Below are positions 1 through 9,960 of a stretch of DNA of 64,000 nt, one piece after another. The notes under the pieces were generated by a model. That model ran no database searches. It saw only the letters and a list, made by a program, of their open reading frames with translations, and was not told the origin of the DNA. A program made the position numbers and the translations under genes. Each line of letters begins with the position of its first letter. The first letter of the stretch is position 1. Source of the DNA: Opitutia bacterium (GTDB lineage Bacteria > Verrucomicrobiota > Verrucomicrobiia > Opitutales > Opitutaceae); the NCBI GenBank assembly GCA_947453695.1, contig CANGHW010000018.1, positions 1 through 64,000 on the forward strand, given 5' to 3'.

Positions 1-1
1 C

Positions 2-511
2 AAGCGCATCGACCTGCTCCTCGAGGCGGCCTCGCGGGTGCGCCCGGCGGATTCGTTCAAGCTCGTGATTCTTGCCGGCGGCGACTTCGCGCCCTTTGAG
101 GAAGACGTGCGGCGCCTCGGTCTTACGGGCCGCGTGATCGTGCGGTCGAATGTGAGCGACATCGAAGACTACCTGCAGGCGGCGGACCTGGGTCTGTTTA
201 CCTCGGAGTCGGAGAGTTTTTGCCTGAGTATCTTGGAGGCGATGAACTTTGGATGTCCGAGCGTAGCGACGGCGGTCGGCGGAATTCCGGAAGTGGTGGA
301 AAACGGCAAATCCGGACTACTCGTGCCGTTCGGCGATGCCGATGGTCTGGCGCGGGCAGTCGAGTCGCTCATCGCGCATCCGACGCGACGCAAGGCGATG
401 GGCCAGGCGGCGAAACGCCGCGCGCGCACGATGTTCACCGCGGCGAAGATCGTGCCCCGCTACGAAGCGCTCTACCGCCGCGTGTGCGCGGCGCGGTGCG
501 GGTGCGAGTAA
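2..511 (+). CDS. Glycosyltransferase family 4 (BshA-like), C-terminal part, truncated by window start
   Basis: Frame open from base 2; KRIDLLLEAASRVR..., ADLGLFTSESESFCLSILEAMNFGCPSVATAVGGIPEVVENGKSGLLVPFGD is a typical GT4 C-terminal signature. Confidence 0.85.
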   Translation, partial: KRIDLLLEAASRVRPADSFKLVILAGGDFAPFEEDVRRLGLTGRVIVRSNVSDIEDYLQAADLGLFTSESESFCLSILEAMNFGCPSVATAVGGIPEVVENGKSGLLVPFGDADGLARAVESLIAHPTRRKAMGQAAKRRARTMFTAAKIVPRYEALYRRVCAARCGCE

Positions 512-566
512 GGTTCCTGACCGCGCGCTCGACATGGGGCGCGGGGGTTCGCAAGGCTCGGCGGCG

Positions 567-1217
567 ATGAAAACCCGTATTGCTTTCTTATTCGCGGCGG
601 CGGCCCTCTTTCTCGCCGGCTGCCAGACGACTGAAAAAACGCCCGCTTGGACCTCGATGTTCAACGGCAAGGACCTCTCCGGCTGGAAGTCCAATAACGA
701 AGTGCCCGGTGTCTTCACGGTCGCCAATGGCGAACTCAAGGTGAGCGGCGGTCGCGCCCATCTGTTCTACGGCGCCAACGGCGATGCGTCGTTCACGAGC
801 TTCGAGTTCAAGGCCAAGGTGAAGACCACCAAGGGCTCCAATTCCGGCATCTACATCCACACAGCGTTCGAGCCGAAGGGCTGGCCGTCGAAGGGCTATG
901 AGTGCCAGGTGAATTCAACCCACACCGACATCAAGAAGACCGGTGGGCTCTACGCGGTGAAAGACGTGCTCAACAATGCTCCAAGCACCGACGACGTGTG
1001 GTTCGACTACTACATCAAGGTCGACGGCAAACGCATCGTTATCCAGATCGACGGCAAGACGACGGTCGATTGGACGGAGCCGGCCGATTGGGACCCGAAG
1101 AAGTCCCTCAAGAATATGGATGGCCGCAAGCTCAGCGCCGGCACGATCGCGATTCAGGGGCACGACCCGAAGAGCATCACCTACTACAAGGATTTGTTCA
1201 TCCGCGCGCTGCCATAA
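567..1217 (+). CDS. DUF1080 (3-keto-disaccharide hydrolase-like) lipoprotein
   Basis: ATG at 567; lipobox MKTRIAFLFAAAALFLAGC; WTSMFNGKDLSGWK...SGIYIHTAFEP motifs. Confidence 0.85.
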   Translation: MKTRIAFLFAAAALFLAGCQTTEKTPAWTSMFNGKDLSGWKSNNEVPGVFTVANGELKVSGGRAHLFYGANGDASFTSFEFKAKVKTTKGSNSGIYIHTAFEPKGWPSKGYECQVNSTHTDIKKTGGLYAVKDVLNNAPSTDDVWFDYYIKVDGKRIVIQIDGKTTVDWTEPADWDPKKSLKNMDGRKLSAGTIAIQGHDPKSITYYKDLFIRALP

Positions 1218-1266
1218 GCGCTGTTGCGGTGCGGCAGCGCGGCTGAGCGTTGAGCGCCCGAACCGG

Positions 1267-1292
1267 GGCCGGTCGAAAGACCGGCCTTTTTT
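1267..1292 (+). terminator. Intrinsic terminator
   Basis: ggccggtc-gaaa-gaccggcc followed by tttttt, downstream of the DUF1080 gene. Confidence 0.85.
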
Positions 1293-1337
1293 GCGGGCTG
1301 AGCCGACGAGTGGAAGCCCTGCAGGATTCAGTCGAAC

Positions 1338-4300
1338 TCAGTGCGAGGCGGCGGCGCCGGTGGGGCCGGGGCCGGTGACTTCGATCTTCGGGGGGAGGAG
1401 CGAATACATCACGGGTGTCACGACACGGGAGAGGAGTAGCGAGCTGACGAGGCCGCCCATGATTACGATGGCGAGGGGCGAGTAGAGTCCGCTGCCTTGG
1501 AGTGCGAGGGGCAGGAGGGCGCCGAGGGCGGTGGCGGTGGTGAGCACGATGGGGAGGAAGCGCGTTTCGCCGGCGCGTTCGATGGCTTCGTGGAGCGGCA
1601 CGCCCTCCGCGCGAAGCTGGTTGGTGAAGTCCACGAGGAGGATGGAGTTCTTGATTTCCATGCCGATGAGGGCGATGAAGCCGATGGCGCCGGTGAACGA
1701 CAGGGAGTAGCCGGTGATCCAAAGGGCGGTCACGCCGCCGATGAGGCCGAGCGGGACGACCGAGGCGACGATCAAGGTGCCGCGGAAGCTGCCGAATTCG
1801 AGGACGAGAATGGCGAAGATGCCGAAGGCGGCGATGAGGAGGATCTTCCCCATGCCGCCGAAGCTTTCCTCCTGGTTTTCGACTTCGCCGGAAAACGCCC
1901 AGCGGATGCCGGGGGGCCAGTCGAGCTTGGCAATTTCCTCGCCGACCGCGGCGGTGACCTTGCCGACATTGTAGCCGGCACGCACCTGCGAGCGCACCAG
2001 CCCGGAGCGCTCACGGTTGAAGCGTTCGATGGACGGAAGCACGGAGGAAAATTCGAGGCGCGCCACCTGGTCAATGGGCACATACGCGCCGCTGGCGGCC
2101 GGCACGGAAATTTTTTGCCAGTTATCAAGCGTGGCGCGTTCGCCGCGGGGCAGGGAGATCTGGAGATTGAATTCTTCGCCGTTGGTGTCGCGGAAGCGGG
2201 CGACGTTCAAGCCGGCGAAGGCGAGACGCACGGTGCGATCAATGTTGAGGCGGCTGACGCCGAGGAGGGCGGCGGCGTCTTCGTTGACCACGACCTTGAA
2301 GTCCATGCGCAGGGCGGCGAGAGGGTTGGCGATGCCGTCGGTGCCTGGGTGGCGTTTGAGGACTTCGGTGACCTTGGCGGCCATGGCGGTCATCTGGTCG
2401 AGGTCTTCGCCGATGAGACGGATTGCGATCGGGGCATCGGCGCCCGGGCCGTTCTCAAACTCGATCAGGTCGATGCGGGCTCCGGTGATCTGGGCGAAGG
2501 CCTGCCGGAGTTTCTCGATGACGACCGGACTGGTCTTGCCATCGAATTTCTTGAGGGAAACGAGCACGGCGGCGACGTTGGATTTTTGGCGGGCGCCGTT
2601 CCAGTTGTAGTAAACCTGCGGATTGCCGCGGCCGACGTTGGCCGCGTAATTCTCGATTTCGGGAGTGACGGCGAGGATGGCTTCGACTTTGCGCGTGATG
2701 GCGTCGGTGGCGGCGAGGCTCGAGCCTTCTTCGGCTTCGATTTCGACGAGGAACTGGGGGATGCCGGCCTTCGGAAAGAGGCTGAAGCCGATTTGCTTCA
2801 CGACGAAGGGCGCGAGGGCGGTGAGTGCAACGGCGAGAACGAGGGTGAGCACACGGTGCTGCATGCAGAAATGGAGCAGCGGGCGGTAGGAAACGTGAAT
2901 GGCGCGGTCAAGAAAGCGGAGGACGGCGTTGCCGTGTTCCGGTTCGTCGCCCTTGAGCAGGCGGCTGGCGAGGAGCGGGATGATCGTCAGCGAAACAAAC
3001 ATGGACGCCAACACCGTGGAAACGACGGCGAGGGGCATCGGGAAGATGAACTGGCCGGGGCCACCGGGAAGTTTGAGCAGCGGGAAGAACGCGAAGATGA
3101 GGGCGGCGGTGGTTCCGACGACGGCGACCGCAATCTGGTTGGTGGCGGCAAGGGCGGCGGCCTCCGGGGCGTAACCCATGCGGCGGAAACGGGCGATGTT
3201 CTCGACCACGACGATGGAGTCGTCGACGAGGAGGCCGAGGGCGATGACGAAGCCGACGATGGAAAGCTGGTTGAGGCTGTGTCCCATGAGGTGCAGCGCG
3301 AGGACCCCCATGGCTAGCGAAAGCGGGATGGAGATTAGCACGAGCAGGGACGCGCGGAAACCGAGCGGGAAAACCGTCACGAGCACGAGGGCGAAGGCGA
3401 TGAGAAAATCGATTTCGAGCTGGCGGAGACGGTTGCGGATATTGTTGGTCTGGTCGAAGGCGGTTTCGATCTTCACATCGGCCGGGAGCGTGGCGCCGAT
3501 GCGGTCGACTTCGGCCATGACGCGGTCGCGAACGTCGAAGAGGTTGACGGTGCCGCTGGAGGCGACGGAGACGAAGACGGCGCGCCGGCCGTTGTAGCGG
3601 CCGAAGTATTCGTTGGCTTCGTTTTCCCAAGTGACGTCCGCGATGTCGCCGAGTCGGACGACGGCGGTGCCGGAGCCGGCGACGGGGGTGCGGCGAATCT
3701 CGTCAAGGGAGCGATAGGCGCCGCTCGTTTCGATGTTGAAGCGGCGGCCACCGACCTCGGCGGTGCCGCCCGGGATACTCGCGCTGCCGGCGTCGATGGC
3801 ACCGATGATCTGGAGGGGCGGGATGCGGAGGGCGGAGCTGCGGTCGGCGTTGAGGGTGACGCGCACCTGGCGGCTGGGCAGGGCGTGGCGCTCGGTGGTG
3901 CGGACGCCATGGACGGTTTCGATACGGCGGCGGAGGTTTTCGGCGATGTCTTCGAGGCGGGCGTTGGAGGCGTCGGCGGAGACGATGGCAAACTGCATCG
4001 TCGAGGTGTTGAGCGTGGTCTGGCGCCGGACGTCGATGCTGGCGATGCCGGGAGGAAGGGAACCACGCGTCTTGTTTACCTGGCGGAGAACGTCGTCGTA
4101 GACCTTGTCGGGATGGACACTCCAGTCGAAGTCGGCGTAGACGACGACGACACCGTCTTTGATGACGGAGCGCATCTTGAGGACATCATCGAGTTCCTTG
4201 ATGGAGTCCTCGACGGGGCGGACGACAAGACGTTCGATTTCGATTGCGCTGGCACCTGGGAAAACGACGACCACGAAGGCTCCGGGGAGATTGAGAAGCG

Positions 4301-4412
4301 GATCCTCGCGGCGGGGGATGTCGAGAAAGGAACTGAGGCCGAGGGCGACAATACAGGCGAAGATGACGAACGTGAAGCGCGTGTTCCTGAGCGAAAAGGA
4401 AGTAAGATTCAT
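1338..4412 (-). CDS. RND efflux transporter permease (AcrB/hydrophobe-amphiphile type)
   Basis: 1024 aa; MNLTSFSLRNTRFTF..., GLLVDDSIVVVENIARF proton-relay motif, GMEIKNSILLVDF. Confidence 0.93.
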   Translation of the reverse strand: MNLTSFSLRNTRFTFVIFACIVALGLSSFLDIPRREDPLLNLPGAFVVVVFPGASAIEIERLVVRPVEDSIKELDDVLKMRSVIKDGVVVVYADFDWSVHPDKVYDDVLRQVNKTRGSLPPGIASIDVRRQTTLNTSTMQFAIVSADASNARLEDIAENLRRRIETVHGVRTTERHALPSRQVRVTLNADRSSALRIPPLQIIGAIDAGSASIPGGTAEVGGRRFNIETSGAYRSLDEIRRTPVAGSGTAVVRLGDIADVTWENEANEYFGRYNGRRAVFVSVASSGTVNLFDVRDRVMAEVDRIGATLPADVKIETAFDQTNNIRNRLRQLEIDFLIAFALVLVTVFPLGFRASLLVLISIPLSLAMGVLALHLMGHSLNQLSIVGFVIALGLLVDDSIVVVENIARFRRMGYAPEAAALAATNQIAVAVVGTTAALIFAFFPLLKLPGGPGQFIFPMPLAVVSTVLASMFVSLTIIPLLASRLLKGDEPEHGNAVLRFLDRAIHVSYRPLLHFCMQHRVLTLVLAVALTALAPFVVKQIGFSLFPKAGIPQFLVEIEAEEGSSLAATDAITRKVEAILAVTPEIENYAANVGRGNPQVYYNWNGARQKSNVAAVLVSLKKFDGKTSPVVIEKLRQAFAQITGARIDLIEFENGPGADAPIAIRLIGEDLDQMTAMAAKVTEVLKRHPGTDGIANPLAALRMDFKVVVNEDAAALLGVSRLNIDRTVRLAFAGLNVARFRDTNGEEFNLQISLPRGERATLDNWQKISVPAASGAYVPIDQVARLEFSSVLPSIERFNRERSGLVRSQVRAGYNVGKVTAAVGEEIAKLDWPPGIRWAFSGEVENQEESFGGMGKILLIAAFGIFAILVLEFGSFRGTLIVASVVPLGLIGGVTALWITGYSLSFTGAIGFIALIGMEIKNSILLVDFTNQLRAEGVPLHEAIERAGETRFLPIVLTTATALGALLPLALQGSGLYSPLAIVIMGGLVSSLLLSRVVTPVMYSLLPPKIEVTGPGPTGAAASH

Positions 4413-4431
4413 CGGTTGGGGCGCAGGCGGC

Positions 4432-5478
4432 TCAGTTGGTTAGCTTTACCGGCGTGCCGTCGTTGAGATACTGTCCGCCAGCGATCACGACCTGTTGGGT
4501 GGCGGGGAGGGGCGTGCGGAGGTAGGCGCGCTCGCCGTCGACCAGTTCGATCTCGACCGAGATGCGTTTGGCGGTGGCGGCGCCGGACTCGATGACGAAG
4601 AGGAAGGCGTGGCCACCATTGCCATCGCGCAGGGCGGCGAGTGGCACGGCGCTGCGGGCGGGCACGGGTGCGGGCGTGATCGAGAGCGAGACGATGAGGC
4701 CGGAGCGGGCGGCCGTGGGCGGGGTGTCGAGTTGCACGTCGACCGGCACGGTGCGGGTGAGGGGATCGGCGGCGCCGGCGATGCGAATGACTTTGCCGCG
4801 GGCCTGGCCGCCGTTGCCATCCTCGAGGGTGGTGGCGGAGCCGACGCTGATGCGGGCGGCGTCGCGGGGGGCGAGACTGGCTTTGGCGATCCAGCCATCG
4901 CCCTCGCTGGCAAAGGCGACGATGGGGCGGCCGGCGGCGACGATCTCGTTGGGTTCGGCCGTGCGGCGGAGGATGAGTCCATCGGCCGGGGCGGTGATGA
5001 CGGCGTGGCGCCGGGCGAATTCGGCGGAGGAGAGCACGGCCTCGGCTTGGGCGAGGGCGGTGCGAGTATCCTGGAGGTTCTCGAGGGTGGCGACGCGTTC
5101 GGCCTGGAGTTTTTCGACGCGGGTGAGATCGCGTTTGACTTTCTCCACGGCGGCGCGGGCCTGCGTGAGCTGGGCTTCGATCGGGTCGAGCTGGAGGCGG
5201 GCGAGTTCGTGGCCGGCTTTGACGCGGTCACCGGCACGCACCGCGACGGAGGCGAGGAGACCGGACTGAGGGAACGAGAGGTCGGCCTCGGTCTGGCGCG
5301 CGAGGAGGCCGGGCACACGCACGACCGGCGTGGCGGTCGAGGACTCAACCGGGGCGACGCGGACGTTGACTACCCGGGGGGCAACAGGAGCGGCGGGCGC
5401 AGTGGGCTCGGCGCGTTTGCAGCCGGCGGCGAGCGCGAGGCTCGCGAGCGCGAGCAGAGTAAGCGAGGAGTGGCGCAT
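4432..5478 (-). CDS. RND efflux membrane-fusion protein (HlyD/AcrA-like lipoprotein)
   Basis: Lipobox LALAAGC; GDRVKAGHELARL...; adjacent to RND permease. Confidence 0.88.
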   Translation of the reverse strand: MRHSSLTLLALASLALAAGCKRAEPTAPAAPVAPRVVNVRVAPVESSTATPVVRVPGLLARQTEADLSFPQSGLLASVAVRAGDRVKAGHELARLQLDPIEAQLTQARAAVEKVKRDLTRVEKLQAERVATLENLQDTRTALAQAEAVLSSAEFARRHAVITAPADGLILRRTAEPNEIVAAGRPIVAFASEGDGWIAKASLAPRDAARISVGSATTLEDGNGGQARGKVIRIAGAADPLTRTVPVDVQLDTPPTAARSGLIVSLSITPAPVPARSAVPLAALRDGNGGHAFLFVIESGAATAKRISVEIELVDGERAYLRTPLPATQQVVIAGGQYLNDGTPVKLTN

Positions 5479-5527
5479 GGAGGGCGGAGGTCGGACGTAG
5501 CGGAGCGGAGGCGAAGAGGAGAGGAGT

Positions 5528-6925
5528 TTACTCGAGCGGGGTGGCGGCGAGGGCGCGGTCGAGCCGGGCGGCGGCGATCCAGAGCCGCATGCGGGTGATC
5601 TCGAGGTTGAGCCGCGCGGTGGTCAGGGTCTGGCGCGCATCGAGGAAGGCGAGTTGGTTGGCGAGGCCTTCCCGGTCGCGGGCGGAGACGATCTCGAAAG
5701 CGCGGGCGGCGGCGGCGGTGCGGCGGTCGGCGGCGGGGAAGGCGGCGCGGGCGGCGGCGAGTTCGCCGGTGGCGGTGCGGAGCTCGACGGCGAGTTGTTC
5801 GCGCACGGTTTCGAGGCGGAGCTCGACTTTGCGGCGCAGGGAGCGGGCGGCGTCGATCTCGTTGTTGCGTTGGCGACCATCCCAGAGATTGAACTCACCG
5901 ACGAGTGAGGCCTGGGCGTAGTTGAAGCCGTGGCCGGTGCGGTATTGCCCGCCCTGAATGCCGCCATCGGCGACGAAGGAAACGGTGGGGCGTTTGCGGG
6001 CGCGGACGGCGGCCTCGGCCTCGGAGGCTTCGTTCGCGGCGGCACGGAGAGCGGCGAGTTCCTCGCGGGACTCGGGGACGGAAATGGGGCCCACGTCGGA
6101 GGCCAGGAGGGTGGCGGTGAGCGCGGCGAGTTCGTCGGCGGTCGGGGTGTCGACCGCGGTGTCGAGCGGGCGATGCAGGAGGGCGTTAAACGTGGCGAGG
6201 GCGGCGATACGGTCGCGGGTGGCGTCGGCGAGCTGTTGTTTCACCGCGAGGTCGTCGGCCTCGGCGCGGAGAACGCGGTCTTCGGTGGCCTTGTCGGCGG
6301 AGAAGAGGGCGCGCGAGGTGCGCAGCGCCTCGGCGGTCAGCTCGGTGGCGCCGTTAAGGATCTGCTCGGCGGATTGCGCCCGCAGCGTGGTGTAGTAGGA
6401 GGTGAGAACACCTAGGCGAAGCTCGCGCCGGGCGGCGGCGTGCTGGGCGCTCGCGGATTCGACGGCGGAGCGGCGGGAGGCAGTCCAGCGCGAGAGCTCG
6501 GCGTTGAAGAGCGGGGCGCTGACGCGGAGTTTGGTCTCCTGCTCGCGTTCGCGCAGGAGCGGGATGGACAGGTTGTCGACGTGGGGGAAGCTGGCGGGTT
6601 TGCCGGCGGCGGTGAGGAGGGAATTGAGCGCGCCGTAAGCGGGATTGATGAGGTCACCGGAGGGGACGTCGATGGTGCGGCCGCCTTCGGCGCGCGAGTA
6701 GCGGGCAAGGAGGTCGACCCGGGGGAGGCGGGCGCCGGTGGTGGCGCCGAGGCGCGCACGTGCGGAGGAGACATCGAGGGCTTGCGACTGGAGGGCGAGG
6801 TTGTCGGCGAAAGCCTGGCGGACGTAACGCTCGGCGGCCGCCGGAGCGGGCAAGACTGGAGCGGCGAACGCGGCTGGCGCGCAGACGAAGAGTGATACGG
6901 CGAATAGCCGGAGGACGCGGCGCAT
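5528..6925 (-). CDS. TolC-family outer membrane efflux protein
   Basis: Signal peptide start MRRVLRLFAVSLFVCAPAAFA at about 6925; two helical TolC-like repeats; upstream of MFP and RND genes. Confidence 0.85.
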   Translation of the reverse strand: MRRVLRLFAVSLFVCAPAAFAAPVLPAPAAAERYVRQAFADNLALQSQALDVSSARARLGATTGARLPRVDLLARYSRAEGGRTIDVPSGDLINPAYGALNSLLTAAGKPASFPHVDNLSIPLLREREQETKLRVSAPLFNAELSRWTASRRSAVESASAQHAAARRELRLGVLTSYYTTLRAQSAEQILNGATELTAEALRTSRALFSADKATEDRVLRAEADDLAVKQQLADATRDRIAALATFNALLHRPLDTAVDTPTADELAALTATLLASDVGPISVPESREELAALRAAANEASEAEAAVRARKRPTVSFVADGGIQGGQYRTGHGFNYAQASLVGEFNLWDGRQRNNEIDAARSLRRKVELRLETVREQLAVELRTATGELAAARAAFPAADRRTAAAARAFEIVSARDREGLANQLAFLDARQTLTTARLNLEITRMRLWIAAARLDRALAATPLE

Positions 6926-7049
6926 GGTAGTGGGTGCGTCTAGGCGATGGGGCGTGTCAAATAATTTGTCGGCGCTTAGGGTAATTACCACGGCGGGAGC
7001 GTTAAATTATGTTGAGCGCGATGCGGCGAGATCGCTTTGTTACGGCGCT

Positions 7050-8180
7050 GTGGCTTCTCCGAAATTCGATGTGTTCCGTAGTCTGCCTGACGAGGCCGTG
7101 GAGAATTTGATCTCTGCGTTGCCTTCGCGCGCCTATGCCACGGGAGAGGTGCTGCTGCGCGAGAACCAGGCGAACAGCCGGGTATTCCTCATCGAGAGCG
7201 GTGAGCTGGACGTTTGGAAGGGTGAGCCCAAGACTCCGGGTGGAGTGAAATTAGTGACGCTGAAGCCGGGCAGTTGCTTCGGCGAGATGTCGGCGATCAA
7301 CGGGTCGGCGGCGACGGCCAACATCGTGGCGGCTTCGCCGGCGACTGTGCGGACGATGGGTTTGGACGACCTGCCGGCGGACGGTGCGGTGCAAAAACAG
7401 GTGACACTCAATCTGGCGCGGATGCTGGTGGACCGTCTCTCGAATGCGACGACTTCGCTGAAGTCGAAGCACGAGTCGGAGTTGGCGGCGATGAAGGTGG
7501 TGGCCTCGGCCTCCTCGTTCCTGACGCGCATTTTGACGGCGCTGTCGTGCTACATGTTTTCGCTGCCGCTGATCGAGGTCATCACACCGCTGGTGCCCTC
7601 GATCAACCTGATCTCCTTCTTCATCATAATGGTTTTTCTGTGGGTCGTGATCGACTTCATGAAGCGGAGTCAGATCCAGGACGAATTTTTCCACATGCAT
7701 TGGGATAACTGGCCGAAGCAGGCGTTGACCGGGGTCCTGTGGGCGGCGCCGTTCATGTTGCTGTTTCTCCTCGTGAAAGTTTGGTTGGTGCGGCGCGGCT
7801 CGGGCGAGATGCAAGTCTTCGAACCCATGCTCGAGTTTATTACCCGGCCGGGGACGACTTTCGTGTATTGGGGGGCGATCGCGGCTTCATATGCGACGCT
7901 GAGTTTCGCGCAGGAGTTCATCCGTTGTGCCGTGCAGGGCACGCTCGACATGGTGTCGATTCCGGCGACCAACAAGACGCATTGGAAGTCGATCTTGGTG
8001 TCGGACGTCGTGTTCGCCTCGATTCACATGTATCTCGGCAGCAAGTTTGCGTTCCTGGCGTTCATTGCCGGTCTGGCGTTCGGTTTTATGTTCTGGAAGG
8101 CGCGATCCTATCTGGCGGTGGCGACGGCGCACGCGCTGTTCGGCGTGTGGGCGATTTTCATTGTGGGGATTCCGCGCTGA
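7050..8180 (+). CDS. Cyclic-nucleotide-binding-like domain fused to CPBP (CAAX protease-like) membrane domain
   Basis: N-terminal FRSLPDEAVENLISALPSRAYATGEVLLRENQ...GSCFGEMSAINGSAATANIVA (CRP/cNMP fold); C-terminal QEFIRCAVQG / FASIH / HALFG resembling CPBP motifs. Start uncertain (GTG 7050 or upstream; ORF track start 6924). Confidence 0.7.
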   Translation: MASPKFDVFRSLPDEAVENLISALPSRAYATGEVLLRENQANSRVFLIESGELDVWKGEPKTPGGVKLVTLKPGSCFGEMSAINGSAATANIVAASPATVRTMGLDDLPADGAVQKQVTLNLARMLVDRLSNATTSLKSKHESELAAMKVVASASSFLTRILTALSCYMFSLPLIEVITPLVPSINLISFFIIMVFLWVVIDFMKRSQIQDEFFHMHWDNWPKQALTGVLWAAPFMLLFLLVKVWLVRRGSGEMQVFEPMLEFITRPGTTFVYWGAIAASYATLSFAQEFIRCAVQGTLDMVSIPATNKTHWKSILVSDVVFASIHMYLGSKFAFLAFIAGLAFGFMFWKARSYLAVATAHALFGVWAIFIVGIPR

Positions 8181-8934
8181 CCGTGCGCGGCTTCTGATCT
8201 GACGGGAGGGCGGCCGCGAACTGGGCGTGCACATCGGCGACGTGGCGGTCGAGGTTTTCGACGGTCCAGTCGGTCGTGGGGATGGGCGGGAGAATGCGCA
8301 CAGAGACGGCGGCGGGGCGGGTGTAGGCGCGACCGCGGGGCCAGCAGCGGTGGGCATTGCTCACGACGATGGGCACAACCGGAAGCCGCGTCGCTAGGGC
8401 GAGATGGGCGAAGCCGCGCTTAAACGCGAGCAGGCGGCCGTCGAAGGACCGGGTGCCCTCGGGCCATATCCAGACGGAGGTGCGAAAGCGCTGCATGAGG
8501 TCGATGGTCTCACGCAGGGCGGCAGCCGCATCGCGTTTATTGGTGCGGTTAATGAGAACGTTGCCGGAGAGCGCGTAGAGTTGGCCGAGAAACGGCACGA
8601 AGGCGGTCTCGCGTTTCGCGGTGGCGAGGGTGCCGGTGGGGGCCGCCCAGATGCCAAAATAGATGTCGAGGTAGGAGGTGTGGTTGGAGATGAAAATTGC
8701 GGGCTGGGTGCGGGCGAGTTGCGCGCGGATGCCGGGTGGGAGCTTCGCGCCGGAGAGAAAAATCATGACGCGGCCGGTGAGCTGGCCGTAAACGTTGGAG
8801 GCGAGAATACGGCGGCGGCGGCTGGGGAGCAGGACGAGGAAGACCGGAAAGAAGCAGGCGGAGATGAGGCCGAGGTAGGTCCAGCAAATGACGAAGCGCA
8901 GGGGAAGGACGAAAAAATCGAGGAGGCGGGCCAT
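8158..8934 (-). CDS. 1-acyl-sn-glycerol-3-phosphate acyltransferase (PlsC family)
   Basis: SNHTSYLDIYFG (NHxxxxD), WPEGTRSFDGRLLAFKRGFAHLA. Confidence 0.85.
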   Translation of the reverse strand: MARLLDFFVLPLRFVICWTYLGLISACFFPVFLVLLPSRRRRILASNVYGQLTGRVMIFLSGAKLPPGIRAQLARTQPAIFISNHTSYLDIYFGIWAAPTGTLATAKRETAFVPFLGQLYALSGNVLINRTNKRDAAAALRETIDLMQRFRTSVWIWPEGTRSFDGRLLAFKRGFAHLALATRLPVVPIVVSNAHRCWPRGRAYTRPAAVSVRILPPIPTTDWTVENLDRHVADVHAQFAAALPSDQKPRTVSAESPQ

Positions 8935-8972
8935 GCGGTGTCGCGCGGATAGGATTGAGCGGCGCGGGGGCG

Positions 8973-9461
8973 TCAAGCGGCGCCGGCGGGAGTGGAAATC
9001 AAAGCGTGAGTAAGCCACGCCACCGTCACTCCGAGCAGGGCACCGACGAAGACTTCCGTGCGAGTGTGGCCGAGGGATTCGGTGAGTTTGGCGGGCGGCG
9101 CCTCGTGTTTCCCGCGAGATTCCTCGGCGAGGCGGTTGAGGAGGCGGGCCTGGGCGCCGACGGACCGGCGCAGGCTTTGGGCGTCGATCATGACGAGGCT
9201 TACGAGGCCGAAGGCCACGGCAAAAACCGGCGAATCGAAGCCGGTGCGCAGGCCGACGGAGAGCGCACAGGCGGCCGCGGTGGAAGTATGGGAACTCGGC
9301 ATGCCGCCGTGTCGGTTGAGGAAATCGGCGTCGAAGCGTTTCTCGCGCACGGCGACGGTGAGGAGCTTGATCAGTTGGGCGGTCAAGTAAGCGGCGAAGG
9401 CGGCGATGATGGTGACGTTGTGGAGAAAGGCGGTGAGCATGAGGCGAAGAGGGAAAGGCAA
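8973..9461 (-). CDS. Divergent PAP2 family (DUF212) membrane protein
   Basis: RHGGMPSSHTSTAAACALSVGL...VMIDAQSLRRSVGAQARLLNRL. Confidence 0.85.
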   Translation of the reverse strand: MPFPLRLMLTAFLHNVTIIAAFAAYLTAQLIKLLTVAVREKRFDADFLNRHGGMPSSHTSTAAACALSVGLRTGFDSPVFAVAFGLVSLVMIDAQSLRRSVGAQARLLNRLAEESRGKHEAPPAKLTESLGHTRTEVFVGALLGVTVAWLTHALISTPAGAA

Positions 9462-9482
9462 AGAAGCAACGCGGGCGCGAGG

Positions 9483-9960
9483 TCAGGTCTTTCCGATCCG
9501 GTGCAGTGGCAGGAGTTGGCGATGGTTGTTGGTTACGACGAATTGCCCGAGTGCACTGTCGGAATACCTCGTGGCAGTGACGCTGCCGGCCAGATAGATT
9601 TCCCGCGTGCGTTGGAAACGTGCGTCGTAGCGGACGGAGTCGAGGGTGTGATGATTGGCGCGGTCGTCCTTCGGCCAGTGCACGGTGGCGGGGTCGGAGT
9701 GGCGAGCCATGTTTTCGACGACGATAATCGGGCGGTTTCGCGCGGGATTGGCGGTCGAGGTCGGCAGGGGGGAAGGTCGCGGTGAACTCATCGCCGGATG
9801 GGCGGAAGCGGAAGGCGGGTTGCTCGCCAAGGGTGACGGTGCGGGAATGGAGAAGAGTGGGCCAGTTTGCGAAAGCGGAGGACGAGGGAGAGCGGAATTT
9901 CGGCGGCAGAGACAGGGATTTGCCACGCGCGGGTTAAAGAGGCTGAGACGGATGCTGTAA
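9483..9960 (-). pseudogene. Possible degraded or frameshifted gene (unknown function)
   Basis: Plausible protein sequence jumps among three minus frames (RAWQIPVSAAEIPLSLVLRFRKLAHS / RTVTLGEQPAFRFRPSGDEFTATFP / NPARNRPIIVVENMARHSDPATVHW...), consistent with two single-base indels, one at a C6 run. Confidence 0.4.

Noticed and set aside
1497-3317. 606-aa + strand ORF antisense to the RND permease
   Set aside because: Gly/Glu/Asp-rich shadow translation typical of the antisense of a high-GC gene; no recognisable motifs.
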